NCBI GenBank assembly: GCA_024742495.1
Contig: JANSYJ010000001.1
Coordinates: 639,565 to 703,564, forward strand
DNA: 64,000 bases
Origin: Bacteroidota bacterium
Lineage (GTDB): Bacteria > Bacteroidota > Bacteroidia > Flavobacteriales > Schleiferiaceae
Direction: 5' to 3'
The notes under the pieces are model-generated. The model saw nothing but the letters and a program-made list of their open reading frames with translations, did no database searches and had not been told where the DNA came from. A program made the translations under genes and the position numbers. Positions 41,480 through 50,522 of this stretch are shown piece after piece (positions within the stretch are counted from its first letter, which is position 1; each line of letters begins with the position of its first letter).

Positions 41480-43315
41480 ATGAAGGAAACCCAAGCTTTA
41501 AGTAAGGTAACCATCCATTTCGCTGGCGATAGTGGCGATGGAATTCAATTGGCTGGTTCTCAGTTTGCAAATACCACCGCCTTAGCCGGAAATGACTTAA
41601 GCACCTTCCCCGATTTCCCTGCGGAAATTAGAGCCCCTATTGGTACCGTTTCCGGTGTTTCAGGCTTTCAAATAAATTTTGGTAGCGAAAAGATTCACAC
41701 CCCTGGTGGTCGTCCGGATGTGCTAGTGGCTATGAATGCCGCCGCATATCGCAAAAACTTCAGCAGCCTAAAAACAGCCGGGGTGGTAATAGTGGATCCC
41801 GCCGGTTTTGATAAAAAGAATTTGCGTTTAGCGGGATATGATGAAAATCAAAATCCCCTCAATGATAAACCAACCGACTATCAGTTTTATGAGATTGAAG
41901 TAACACGGCTAAACCGAGAAGCGATGAAGGAAGTGGACATTGCGCCACGCGAAAGAGATCGCTCTCGTAATATGTTTGTGCTTGGCTTTATCTACTTTTT
42001 ATACAATCGCGACTTAGATGTTACCCTAAACTTTTTAGAGGAGAAGTTTAAGAATAAAGCCGGCGTGCTGGAAGCCAACCGAAAAGCATTATTGGCAGGT
42101 TATAATTATGGCGATACCATTGAGGCCATTACCCGATATAGAATTGAAAAAGCCAAATTACCCGCGGGCACTTATCGAAACATAACCGGTAATCAAGCGC
42201 TTTCCATTGGACTTATTGCCGCGGCAAAGAAAAGCGGATTAGACTTGTTTTATGGTTCGTATCCCATTACTCCCGCATCGGATATCTTGCATGAGCTGGC
42301 CGCTCGCAAAAATTACGGGGTAAAAACATTTCAGGCCGAGGATGAAATCGCCGCTATTAGCTCGGCAATTGGCGCCAGCTTCGGTGGAGCAATTGGTACT
42401 ACTGGAACTTCAGGTCCGGGAATGGCCTTAAAAACAGAAGCCCTTGGCTTGGCCATGATGCTGGAAATCCCCTTGGTTGTAGTTAATGTGCAAAGGGGTG
42501 GACCCAGCACCGGGCTGCCAACTAAAACCGAACAAAGCGATTTATTACAAGCCGTTTATGGGCGAAATGGTGAAACGCCCATTCCAGTAATTGCGGCTTC
42601 TTCATCATCCGACTGTTTTTGGGCCGCTTATGAGGCGGTAAAAATGGCGGTTGAGCATATGACGCCAGTAATATTATTGAGTGATGGATATTTAGCCAAT
42701 AGCTCAGAACCTTGGCGCTTCCCGAAATCTTCGGATCTGAAGGCGATCAAAGCGCCCTTCCAAAAGCCAAATACCGATTACCTTCCCTACAAACGAGATG
42801 AGCGTGAAGTGCGAAACTGGGCCATCCCCGGCATGGAGGGATTGGAACACCGTTTAGGGGGATTGGAGAAGGAAGACCTTACGGGGAATGTGAGTTATGA
42901 TCCAGAGAACCATGAGCTTATGGTTAAAACTCGTGCTCGCAAAGTGGCCCTAATTGCTAATGACTATCCCGCCAGTGAACTTGAGCAAGGCTCGGCTAAT
43001 GCCGATGTTTTAGTATTGGGCTGGGGCAATACCTTTGGCGCTATAAAGGTGGCTGTAGCGGAAGCTTTAAACCAAGGTCTATCGGTTGCACAGTTGCACC
43101 TGCGATACATCAACCCTCTCCCCAATGATTTGGAGGAGCTGTTGGGAAGTTTCAAAACGATTTTAATTCCAGAGCTTAATGATGGCCAGTTAGTGCGAAT
43201 TATTAGAGACCGTTATTTGGTTAAAGCGAGGGTCTTGGATAAAATTCAGGGCAAACCCTTCTTGGCTGAGGAAATAGTAGAGGCTATTAAAAAAATTGAC
43301 CAGCATGGAGCTTGA
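41480..43315 (+). CDS. korA: 2-oxoacid:acceptor oxidoreductase, fused gamma-alpha subunit
   Basis: A 611-residue KorA-type subunit. An N-terminal gamma domain (TIHFAGDSGDGIQLAGSQFA, FPDFPAEIRAPIGTVSGVSGFQ) is fused to the alpha domain (SYPITPASDILHELA, EDEIAAISSAIGASFGG, TGTSGPGMALKTEALGLA). Such two-subunit enzymes oxidise 2-oxoglutarate or pyruvate and reduce ferredoxin. The specific oxoacid is inferred as 2-oxoglutarate from general similarity only. The stop overlaps the korB start. Confidence 0.9.
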   Translation: MKETQALSKVTIHFAGDSGDGIQLAGSQFANTTALAGNDLSTFPDFPAEIRAPIGTVSGVSGFQINFGSEKIHTPGGRPDVLVAMNAAAYRKNFSSLKTAGVVIVDPAGFDKKNLRLAGYDENQNPLNDKPTDYQFYEIEVTRLNREAMKEVDIAPRERDRSRNMFVLGFIYFLYNRDLDVTLNFLEEKFKNKAGVLEANRKALLAGYNYGDTIEAITRYRIEKAKLPAGTYRNITGNQALSIGLIAAAKKSGLDLFYGSYPITPASDILHELAARKNYGVKTFQAEDEIAAISSAIGASFGGAIGTTGTSGPGMALKTEALGLAMMLEIPLVVVNVQRGGPSTGLPTKTEQSDLLQAVYGRNGETPIPVIAASSSSDCFWAAYEAVKMAVEHMTPVILLSDGYLANSSEPWRFPKSSDLKAIKAPFQKPNTDYLPYKRDEREVRNWAIPGMEGLEHRLGGLEKEDLTGNVSYDPENHELMVKTRARKVALIANDYPASELEQGSANADVLVLGWGNTFGAIKVAVAEALNQGLSVAQLHLRYINPLPNDLEELLGSFKTILIPELNDGQLVRIIRDRYLVKARVLDKIQGKPFLAEEIVEAIKKIDQHGA

Positions 43316-44309
43316 TACGAATTTAACCGCACGCGATTTTAATAGCGATCAAGAGGTAAAATGGTGCCCCGGCTGTGGCGACTATAGTATTCTTAAACAA
43401 ATGCAATCGGTATTGCCGGAGATTGGTATTGCCCGCAAGGATTTAGTATTTATTTCGGGAATTGGTTGCAGCTCCCGCTTCCCTTACTATATGAACACCT
43501 ATGGAATGCACAGCATTCATGGACGAGCCCCAGCTATTGCCACGGGTTTAAAAGCCACTAATCCCGACCTTAGCCTCTGGGTAATTACGGGAGATGGCGA
43601 TGGCCTTAGTATTGGAGGAAACCATTTAATGCACCTCCTAAGGCGAAATGTCGATCTTAATGTTTTGCTCTTCAATAATGAGATATACGGGCTTACCAAG
43701 GGCCAGTACTCTCCTACTTCCGAAAGTGGCAAGCGCACCAAAAGCAGTCCCCTTGGTAGTGTGGATCACCCTTTTAATCCCTTAGCATTGGCGCTTGGCG
43801 CAGATGCCACTTTTGTTGCACGCAGTATTGATCGCGATCCCAAGCACTTGAGGGAAATATTAGCGAAATCCCATCAGCATAAAGGAACGAGCTTCGTTGA
43901 GGTTTATCAAAATTGCAATGTTTTTAATGATGGTACTTTTTTAAACTTTTCCGATAAGAAGTTAAAGGATCAAAACATACTGCACCTGGAAGAAGGCAAA
44001 GCGCTTATCTACGCCAATGGAAGTAAAGGCATTCGCTTAAATGGCCTCAAGCCCGAAATTGTAGATTTAGATGCTTCTGTTTCGGAGTCGGAACTATGGA
44101 TACATGATTCTAGCGATGCCACCAAGGCTTATTTACTCAGTCGCTTTTTTGACAATGAGTTCCCAAGACCATTTGGTATTTTCTACCAAGAAGCGCGAGC
44201 AGTTTACGAAGATTTGATGTTGGACCAAATTGAGGAATCCCAAAACCGTTTTGGGGAAGGTGACCTCGATGAGCTCTTAGAAGGGCAGCGTAGTTGGATT
44301 GTGGACTAA
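43305..44309 (+). CDS. korB: 2-oxoacid:ferredoxin oxidoreductase, beta subunit
   Basis: A 334-residue TPP-binding subunit. WCPGCGDYSILKQMQ (including cluster cysteines CxxC), SGIGCSSRFPYYMNTYG, the TPP motif GDGDGLSIGGNHLMHLLRRN and NNEIYGLTKGQYSPT are all present. ATG 43305 is chosen because an upstream ATG would be a longer overlap without family sequence. It overlaps korA by 11 bp and ends 1 bp from the convergent kinase gene. Confidence 0.92.
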   Translation: MELDTNLTARDFNSDQEVKWCPGCGDYSILKQMQSVLPEIGIARKDLVFISGIGCSSRFPYYMNTYGMHSIHGRAPAIATGLKATNPDLSLWVITGDGDGLSIGGNHLMHLLRRNVDLNVLLFNNEIYGLTKGQYSPTSESGKRTKSSPLGSVDHPFNPLALALGADATFVARSIDRDPKHLREILAKSHQHKGTSFVEVYQNCNVFNDGTFLNFSDKKLKDQNILHLEEGKALIYANGSKGIRLNGLKPEIVDLDASVSESELWIHDSSDATKAYLLSRFFDNEFPRPFGIFYQEARAVYEDLMLDQIEESQNRFGEGDLDELLEGQRSWIVD

Positions 44310-44310
44310 T

Positions 44311-45669
44311 TTAATCAGGCGGAAAGCACAAGCTAAAAATCGTCCCTGCACCCGAGGAACTCTGAACTTTAAGATCGCCCTGATGGGTTTTCATAATATT
44401 TTTACTCAGGCTTAAGCCGATTCCTGTGCCGCTTTTACGAGTAGTAAAGAAGGGAACAAATATTTGAGACATAAGATCGGGGTCAATGCCCTCTCCATTG
44501 TCGCGCACAAACAACATCATACCTTCCTCTTTTAATTCTGCGCTAAGCTCAATAAAAGCTTCCGCTTGATTTTCGAGGGCCATAAAGGCGTTTTTTATCA
44601 GGTTGATCAACACCTGCTCAATCATCTTTTTATCGGCCTTAACCGCTAATCGATTCTGTTGGATGCGATAATGCAGTTTTACGCCTCGACTTTCTGCTTC
44701 CTTCTGCATTAAATGCACGACTTCTTCAAACAAGTTTTTTACCGAAACCACCTTTTTTTCTGGGGCTGGTAGCTGACTAAGTTTGCGGTATTCTTCTACA
44801 AAACTGAGCATGCCTTTACTGCGTCGAATAATGGTTTTTAATGCCTCATTCATATCGGCGAGGTCCTCCTCACTTAAATCCTGCGGTTTTTTAGCTTGAT
44901 TATTCTCGCTAACCATGCTCCTTAAGGTCTCACTTAAACTTACCACCGGTGTAACCGAGTTCATCACCTCATGGGCTAAAATCCGTATTAAGCGATGCCA
45001 AGCTTCCATCTCCTTCTCTTCAAGGGCCTGGCGCATGGTTCCAATGCTAATAAGGTGGTATTTACGGCCTGCCAGTTGTAAGTGTCGTAGATCTAAAAAA
45101 TACTCTTCAGACACCTGCTCATCTTTTCTCGACCAGAGTTTACGGCCATTAAAATCAAAATCGCCGAGTATTTTATCCAGTTCCGGTAGTCGATCTGCCA
45201 AACGTTTCCATTCCTTATAGGCGGGTATCTCTAGTAATTCCTGGCAACGCTCATTAGTAATTAGGATTTGACCCTCTTCATCTACCAATAAAATTCCCAG
45301 ACTTAAGTTCTCAAGAATCATTTGCATGATTTGATCCTGATGTTCCCCGCTTACTTTAGAAGCTTGGATAATTTGCATGAGCTGATTGAATTCCTGCTCT
45401 AAATCGGCAAAGGCCTTTCCACTTTGGGCCAGTTCAAAACGCGTGCTCATATCGCCATAACGCACGGCTTCTAAAAATTTCTTTGTTTCGCTAAGGAGCT
45501 TTCGCTGATAATAAACGAGTTCTATCCCTTGTCCGATAATAACCAAGACCAAAACGATTTGAATAAAGACCAAATCATAAGTCCATTCTAAATAGAAAAA
45601 GAGTCCTATAAAGAAGATCAGTAAAATTACCCGCAGGCTAAGTTGTATCGAGAATTTTCTAAAGTTCAT
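44311..45669 (-). CDS. Sensor histidine kinase of the NtrB type, partner of the sigma-54 activator
   Basis: A 452-residue kinase. Two membrane helices lie near residues 11-29 and 31-50 with almost no periplasmic loop between them (VILLIFFIGLFFYLEWTYDLVFIQIVLVLVIIGQ read in parts). A HAMP-like/linker region and a PAS domain (ENLSLGILLVDEEGQILITN) follow, then HisKA with the phosphorylated His in RILAHEVMNSVTPVVSLSE and an HATPase domain (DNGEGIDPDLM, RKSGTGIGLSLSK). The near-absent sensing loop suggests membrane or cytoplasmic sensing, possibly of transporter state. It overlaps the response regulator by 11 bp. Confidence 0.93.
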   Translation of the reverse strand: MNFRKFSIQLSLRVILLIFFIGLFFYLEWTYDLVFIQIVLVLVIIGQGIELVYYQRKLLSETKKFLEAVRYGDMSTRFELAQSGKAFADLEQEFNQLMQIIQASKVSGEHQDQIMQMILENLSLGILLVDEEGQILITNERCQELLEIPAYKEWKRLADRLPELDKILGDFDFNGRKLWSRKDEQVSEEYFLDLRHLQLAGRKYHLISIGTMRQALEEKEMEAWHRLIRILAHEVMNSVTPVVSLSETLRSMVSENNQAKKPQDLSEEDLADMNEALKTIIRRSKGMLSFVEEYRKLSQLPAPEKKVVSVKNLFEEVVHLMQKEAESRGVKLHYRIQQNRLAVKADKKMIEQVLINLIKNAFMALENQAEAFIELSAELKEEGMMLFVRDNGEGIDPDLMSQIFVPFFTTRKSGTGIGLSLSKNIMKTHQGDLKVQSSSGAGTIFSLCFPPD

Positions 45670-47020
45670 GTTTCTCCATTCTTCGATATAAGGCGGCCCG
45701 AGTAAGTCCCAGGTCTTTGGCAGCTTTTGAGATATTACCTCGATGCTTATCTAAAGCTTGTAAAACAAGGTGTTTCTCCATTTCCTCCAAATTTAAGCCA
45801 GCCGGTTTACTTAGGCCGCTTCCTTTCAATTGTAAATCTTCGGCACGAACCTCAGACTCACTGCTTAAAATTACGGCCCTTTCTAAGCTATGCTCTAGTT
45901 CGCGCACATTGCCAGGCCAATGATAATCGCAAAGGGCATCAATAGCCTCAATACTTAAATGCAAGTTTTCTTTCTGGTATTTCTTGCAATTTCGATCAAA
46001 GAACTTGCGGGCCAAAAGCGGAATGTCTTCAATACGTTCTCGCAAGGGAGGTACTGTTACCTCCACAGTATTAATGCGATAGAGTAAATCCTGCCTAAAC
46101 TTTTGATCCTCCACCCAATCGTGTATTGGGCTATTTGTTGCACAGATAAGTCGCACATTTACTTGTCGACTCTGGTTATCCCCTACGCGCCTAATCTCCT
46201 GAGATTGCAAGGCATGCAGTAATTTCGATTGCAGGCTAAGGTCAAGGTTTCCAATTTCATCTAAAAATAAACTTCCCTCATGAGCTAGCTCAAAACGCCC
46301 AGCCTTATCCTCAGCGGCGTCGGTAAAGGCTCCTTTTTTATGTCCAAAAAGCTCACTCTCAAAAAGGGTAGGGGCAATGGCTCCTAAATCCACGGTAATA
46401 AATGAAGCGGCCTGCCTCTTACTCATGCGATGAATGCTTAAAGCCAAGGCACTTTTACCGGTGCCATTTTCGCCGAGTAGTAAAATATTGGCATCTGTTT
46501 TGGCCACTTTGCGCAGCGTTTCTAAAACCGCTTGCATGGCGGGAGATCTACTTATGAGGTCCTCTTCCTGCAGGGCCAATTGATTTTCCCATTGTTTATT
46601 GGTGTCCTGGAGCTGAGCTACTTTTTGCTTTTCGCGCGCTAGTTTTAGGGCATTATCAATGGTGGCAAGCAGCTTTTCATTGGTCCAGGGTTTTAATACA
46701 AAATCAAAAGCCCCATCCTTAATTGCTTTTACAGCGAGCTCCACTTCGCCATAGGCGGTCATTAATACCACTTGGGTGCTAGGACTTAAGTCGCGGATGT
46801 GATTAAGCCAGTATAAACCTTCAGCACCGTCATTTCTTCCCTTCCTAAAATTCATATCAAGGAGGACCAAATCAATTTCTTTACGACTAAGAATCCGGTT
46901 GAGGTCCGAGGGAGCTTCAGTAGTTTCTACATTTTGATAATGCTGTTTTAACAGTAATCGAGCACTGGTTAAAATATCAGGATCATCATCAACAACTAAA
47001 AGGTGGTAAGGCTTTTTCAC
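45659..47020 (-). CDS. NtrC-type sigma-54-dependent response regulator
   Basis: About 453 residues in three domains. The receiver has the VVDDDP acidic pair and LLLDMNFRKG with the phospho-acceptor aspartate. The AAA+ domain carries GENGTGKSALA, the sigma-54-contact loop in the form GAFTDA (GHKKGAFTDAAED) and LFLDEIGNLDL. The Fis-type HTH is GNISKAAKDLGLTRAALYRRM. An ATG at 47062 gives 14 extra residues, but two enhancer-like palindromes would then lie inside it; a GTG at 47020 (KKPYHLLVVDDDPD) matches the family start and is preferred. Confidence 0.9.
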   Translation of the reverse strand: MKKPYHLLVVDDDPDILTSARLLLKQHYQNVETTEAPSDLNRILSRKEIDLVLLDMNFRKGRNDGAEGLYWLNHIRDLSPSTQVVLMTAYGEVELAVKAIKDGAFDFVLKPWTNEKLLATIDNALKLAREKQKVAQLQDTNKQWENQLALQEEDLISRSPAMQAVLETLRKVAKTDANILLLGENGTGKSALALSIHRMSKRQAASFITVDLGAIAPTLFESELFGHKKGAFTDAAEDKAGRFELAHEGSLFLDEIGNLDLSLQSKLLHALQSQEIRRVGDNQSRQVNVRLICATNSPIHDWVEDQKFRQDLLYRINTVEVTVPPLRERIEDIPLLARKFFDRNCKKYQKENLHLSIEAIDALCDYHWPGNVRELEHSLERAVILSSESEVRAEDLQLKGSGLSKPAGLNLEEMEKHLVLQALDKHRGNISKAAKDLGLTRAALYRRMEKHEL

Positions 47021-47039
47021 AATTCGAAAGTAGGGCCTC

Positions 47040-47077
47040 TGTTCGAAAATGGACAATTCCATGTTCGGAAATGAACA
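47040..47077. promoter_or_regulatory. Two enhancer-like palindromes for the sigma-54 activator
   Basis: TGTTCGAAAATGGACA (47040-47055) and TGTTCGGAAATGAACA (47062-47077) match at 14 of 16 positions; the second has perfect 5-bp arms. Their starts are 22 bp apart, two helical turns. They are about 80-117 bp upstream of the predicted sigma-54 transcription start, the normal distance for NtrC-type enhancer binding, and next to the activator's own start. Cognate binding is inferred. Confidence 0.7.
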
Positions 47078-47129
47078 CTTAAAATGGGGGTACGGGTCTA
47101 TATGTGCTGATAATCAAGTGTTTATTTTT

Positions 47130-47145
47130 TTGGCACATCCTATGC
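47130..47145 (+). promoter_or_regulatory. Sigma-54 -24/-12 promoter for the ABC transporter operon
   Basis: TTGGCACATCCTATGC has the invariant GG and GC separated by 10 nt and matches the consensus TTGGCACG-N4-TTGC at all positions but two. Transcription is expected near 47157, heading to the leader RNA, micro-ORF and ABC genes. Confidence 0.8.
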
Positions 47146-47156
47146 CTAATAGAGGA

Positions 47157-47330
47157 GTGAAAACTAAAGCGTAAAAATTTGAATAAAAACCCCGGCGCTC
47201 TCCAAGGCAACGTTCTTTAATTCGAATCAGACTGCAATATTGAATTAGGTTGTTTAATTAGTTCAAGTAGCAGAATTTAGGGTTAAATCGGTTATCCTCC
47301 GCAGTCTATCGAATATCCGGGGTTTTTATT
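47157..47330 (+). ncRNA. Structured leader RNA or small RNA downstream of the sigma-54 promoter
   Basis: AAAAACCCCGG (47185-47195) and CCGGGGTTTTT (47317-47327) form a perfect 11-bp helix closing a 121-nt domain. Inside it, ATTCGA (47220-47225) pairs with TCGAAT (47309-47314) and AGACTGC (47229-47235) pairs with GCAGTCT (47301-47307), giving a stacked arm with a small internal loop. The closing helix ends in T5, so it may also stop transcription: the product would then be a sigma-54-dependent RNA of about 170 nt. I recognise no known RNA family. Confidence 0.6.
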
Positions 47331-47345
47331 TATAATTTGCAAACT

Positions 47346-47402
47346 ATGATTCTAGTAGCTATCATTCTATTAATCGGCATCCTCATTAGCAAGTTGTTCT
47401 GA
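47346..47402 (+). CDS. 18-residue hydrophobic micro-ORF (putative membrane microprotein)
   Basis: ATG at 47346 to TGA at 47400-47402 encodes MILVAIILLIGILISKLF, a single membrane helix with a lysine near its C-terminus. It lies between the leader RNA and the ABC ATPase gene, 30 bp before its ATG, and is shorter than normal annotation cut-offs. Size, hydrophobicity and place recall microproteins that modulate transporters (such as KdpF, AcrZ or MgtS), but no sequence homology is claimed. There is no Shine-Dalgarno, as usual in this phylum. It could also be chance. Confidence 0.5.
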   Translation: MILVAIILLIGILISKLF

Positions 47403-47432
47403 GCTTTCGCAGATTTGTGCTAAACTTGAGCT

Positions 47433-48122
47433 ATGATCCGTCTGCACAATATTTCCAAAATTTATCGCAGCCAAGGTGTTGAAACCCGGGCATTAAGCAA
47501 TGTAAACCTCCATGTGCATCGGGGCGAATTTCTCAGTATTATGGGACCTTCGGGCTGTGGTAAAACAACACTCCTCAATATTATCGGTCTTTTAGATACA
47601 TATGAGGAAGGGCTTTTCGTATTCGAAGATCAAGATATTAGTCAACACAATGAGAAGGCCCGACTTAAAATCCGCAAAAATAAAATTGGTTTTGTCTTTC
47701 AGAGCTTCAATCTCATCGACGACCTAACCGTTGCGGAGAACATTGAACTCCCGCTCCATTATTTAAATATCTCAAGGCAGGAAAGGCGCGAATATGTCGC
47801 GGATATTTTGGAGAAGATCTCCATGGGCCATCGTCGCGATTTTTTCCCCAATCAATTATCTGGTGGTCAGCAGCAGCGTGTTGCGGTAGGTAGGGCTATT
47901 GTTAGTAAGCCTGAACTCATTTTGGCCGATGAGCCTACAGGTAATCTCGATTCGGCGCAGGGTAATGACATCATGGAGATGTTGGCCAAATTAAACGATC
48001 AGGGAACAACGGTTGTAATGGTAACCCATAGTGCGCACGATGCCTCTTATTCGGAGCGCATCGTACGACTCTTAGATGGTGAGGTAACCTCGGAGAAAAA
48101 AGTTTTACATGCTCCTTTCTAA
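47433..48122 (+). CDS. ABC transporter ATP-binding protein (MacB/LolD type)
   Basis: A 229-residue ATPase. Walker A GPSGCGKTTLL (about 38-48), signature LSGGQQQR and Walker B LILADEPTGNLDS are intact, along with the H-loop VTHSAHDAS. This group works with FtsX-type permeases in mechanotransmission, efflux of peptides, or lipoprotein release. It overlaps the permease gene by 14 bp. The gene is preceded by the sigma-54 promoter, structured RNA and micro-ORF. Confidence 0.95.
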   Translation: MIRLHNISKIYRSQGVETRALSNVNLHVHRGEFLSIMGPSGCGKTTLLNIIGLLDTYEEGLFVFEDQDISQHNEKARLKIRKNKIGFVFQSFNLIDDLTVAENIELPLHYLNISRQERREYVADILEKISMGHRRDFFPNQLSGGQQQRVAVGRAIVSKPELILADEPTGNLDSAQGNDIMEMLAKLNDQGTTVVMVTHSAHDASYSERIVRLLDGEVTSEKKVLHAPF

Positions 48123-50517
48123 ACTGCCATTTGCACTCCGAACGCTCTATCGCAATCGCCTCTATAGTTTATTAAACCTGGGCGGTTTAGCGATTGGTTT
48201 GGCAGTATCCATAGTTGTGGCCTTATATCTCCACGGCGAATTTACCTATGATCATCATTGGGAGGATCACGAGCGAATTTATCGAGTTAATTCAGAGTTT
48301 AAATTAGCAGATACCCAGGAAGTTTATGGGGGGAGCGGTTATAGTTTATCCCCACTATTGAAAGAACATTATTCGGGAATCGAATCGTCAAGCCACTTGC
48401 TGCATCTTGAAAACAGCATATTTTTTCGCAGTGACAGCTTAAGGCAGTATGAGGAGAAAGTGGCCATTGCGGATTCTAATTATTTCGATGTTTTTAAAAC
48501 GCCTCTGCTTTATGGCGACCCATCAAAGGCACTTTCGGAAGAGAGGAGCATAGTGCTTACACGCTCATTTGCCAAGCGTTATTTTGGTACTGAGCGCGTA
48601 TTAGGCCGAAGAATAAACACCAGTAATTACGAATATACCATCACCGGGGTTTTGGAGGATTTACCGCCAAATACCCATCATTATTATCAGGTTCTTATTG
48701 CGGAACCTCGCAGTGAACGCGATTCGATGCAAATGGCCGTAAGCCTTTGGCAGGTGAGTCATTACAGTTTTATAAAATTAAAACCAGGCATTGGACCGGG
48801 AGAAATTGTGGCTGGTTTCGATTCTTTCTTCGAAAAGTATATGTCGGGCTTGGCCAGCGCCGTGCAGGGCCATTATCAAATTCAATTACAGGCCATCGCC
48901 GATTTGCATTTTAATACCAATGCCAATTATGACTTGCCCGGAGGTCGATTAGCCTATGTTTATGGTTTTGCGGGCATTGGCCTATTGATACTGATACTCG
49001 CAATTATAAACTATGTAAACATGGCTACCGCCCGCAGTTTAAAGCGGGTTCGCGAGGCGGCCATGCGAAAGGTACTAGGCGCCGAGAAAAGGGATATCCG
49101 CTTGCTTATATTGAGTGAATCGGTTTTAATGTCGCTTATTGCCCTGCTATTAGCCTTTGCTTTAGTGGAAGTCTTTGTAGGTATTTTGCCATTTAATCAG
49201 GCAATTGGCAAAGACCTGGTTTTAGATTTTGGAAATTTTAAGGAATTATTACCCATGTCTTTAATGCTGGCGCTAACGGTAGGATTGGTAAGCGGACTTT
49301 ACCCCGCCTTAAGTCTGGCTAGAGTAAGTCCATTAGATGCCTTCACCAATAAAAAGGGGATACAAAGTCGAAAGTCTATTCCACGAAAAGCCCTCGTAGG
49401 CTTTCAAGTTGTGGTTTCGGTAGCGGTGGTAATAACCGCGATTTTCATGTACCGCCAAATGCAATTCATTAAAAATCAAAACCTGGGTTTCAATACCGAG
49501 CATGTGCTGGTTATTAATGTGCAGGATACCACCAGTATTAATCGAATTCAAGACTTAGCGGATAATTTCCGCCGCAGCAGCTTGATAGAATCTGTCACTT
49601 TGGGCGCTAGCTCTACCGGTAGTGGCACCTTTAGAAGTCTTTTTGATTTGGAAGAAGAAAGTGCCAGTGGCTTTCGCCGGGCTAGTATCAATTTCTTGGG
49701 GGTGGGCCCTCGTTACTTGGAAACTATGGAAATTCCCTTATTGGCGGGTAGGGGCTTTCGAAGTAGTGATTTAGAAGATAGCATTAGAAATAAGGTGATA
49801 GTAAATCGAGCGCTGGTGCAGGAAATGGGCTGGGAGCGTCCTTTAGGTAAAATAATTCGCAGCAATTTTGATGAATCGGGTTTGGCAACTTTAGAGGCGC
49901 AGGTTATTGGCGTTTGTGATAATTTTAATGCCCAAAGCCTGCACAATGAAATGGCGCCCTTAATTTTAACTTTGAATGAAGGCAGTCTGCGGGTACTGCA
50001 GGTGAAGGTTGCGCCCGATCAAGTCTATGCCGCCCTGGATGATATCGAGCGCCGTTGGACGGCCATGGTTCCAAAGGTGCCCTTTCAATTTTCCTTTTTA
50101 AACAAGGATTTATTACTGATGTACAAAGAGGAAATGCGCCAATCGCGTTTAATCCTTTACCTCACGATTATTGCCATATTAATCTCCATCTTGGGTTTTG
50201 TGGGATTAGCCTCCTTTACCACCGGATTGCGTACCAAGGAAATTGCCATCCGAAATGTATTAGGCGCTACTAGCTGGGACCTTGTGAATTTGATCTACAA
50301 AGAGCTCGTTACGGTAATCCTTTTGGGGGTATTTATAGCAACACCATTGTCCATTGCCATAACTTGGCGTTGGCTGCAAAACTTTGCTTATCGCACCTCG
50401 GTAGACCCGCTAATTATTATCTTCACGGTTGGATTAACCCTGCTTATTGGATATGGCATTGTGGCCATTCACTCCCTTACCGTATCACGGAGAACAAGCA
50501 TTAAAAGCCTGACTTAA
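48109..50517 (+). CDS. FtsX-type ABC transporter permease with two MacB-like periplasmic domains
   Basis: An 802-residue permease. It shows the duplicated form of the MacB/FtsX family: a membrane helix near residues 20-40, a periplasmic domain (about 45-270), a block of helices (about 280-400, including ATARSLKRVREAAMRKVLGAEKRDI), a second periplasmic domain (about 430-660) and terminal helices with TTGLRTKEIAIRNVLGATSWDLV. The two KEIAxRKVLGA-type repeats contact the ATPase. No adaptor or TolC gene lies next to it. Confidence 0.93.
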   Translation: MLLSKLPFALRTLYRNRLYSLLNLGGLAIGLAVSIVVALYLHGEFTYDHHWEDHERIYRVNSEFKLADTQEVYGGSGYSLSPLLKEHYSGIESSSHLLHLENSIFFRSDSLRQYEEKVAIADSNYFDVFKTPLLYGDPSKALSEERSIVLTRSFAKRYFGTERVLGRRINTSNYEYTITGVLEDLPPNTHHYYQVLIAEPRSERDSMQMAVSLWQVSHYSFIKLKPGIGPGEIVAGFDSFFEKYMSGLASAVQGHYQIQLQAIADLHFNTNANYDLPGGRLAYVYGFAGIGLLILILAIINYVNMATARSLKRVREAAMRKVLGAEKRDIRLLILSESVLMSLIALLLAFALVEVFVGILPFNQAIGKDLVLDFGNFKELLPMSLMLALTVGLVSGLYPALSLARVSPLDAFTNKKGIQSRKSIPRKALVGFQVVVSVAVVITAIFMYRQMQFIKNQNLGFNTEHVLVINVQDTTSINRIQDLADNFRRSSLIESVTLGASSTGSGTFRSLFDLEEESASGFRRASINFLGVGPRYLETMEIPLLAGRGFRSSDLEDSIRNKVIVNRALVQEMGWERPLGKIIRSNFDESGLATLEAQVIGVCDNFNAQSLHNEMAPLILTLNEGSLRVLQVKVAPDQVYAALDDIERRWTAMVPKVPFQFSFLNKDLLLMYKEEMRQSRLILYLTIIAILISILGFVGLASFTTGLRTKEIAIRNVLGATSWDLVNLIYKELVTVILLGVFIATPLSIAITWRWLQNFAYRTSVDPLIIIFTVGLTLLIGYGIVAIHSLTVSRRTSIKSLT

Positions 50518-50522
50518 AATTC

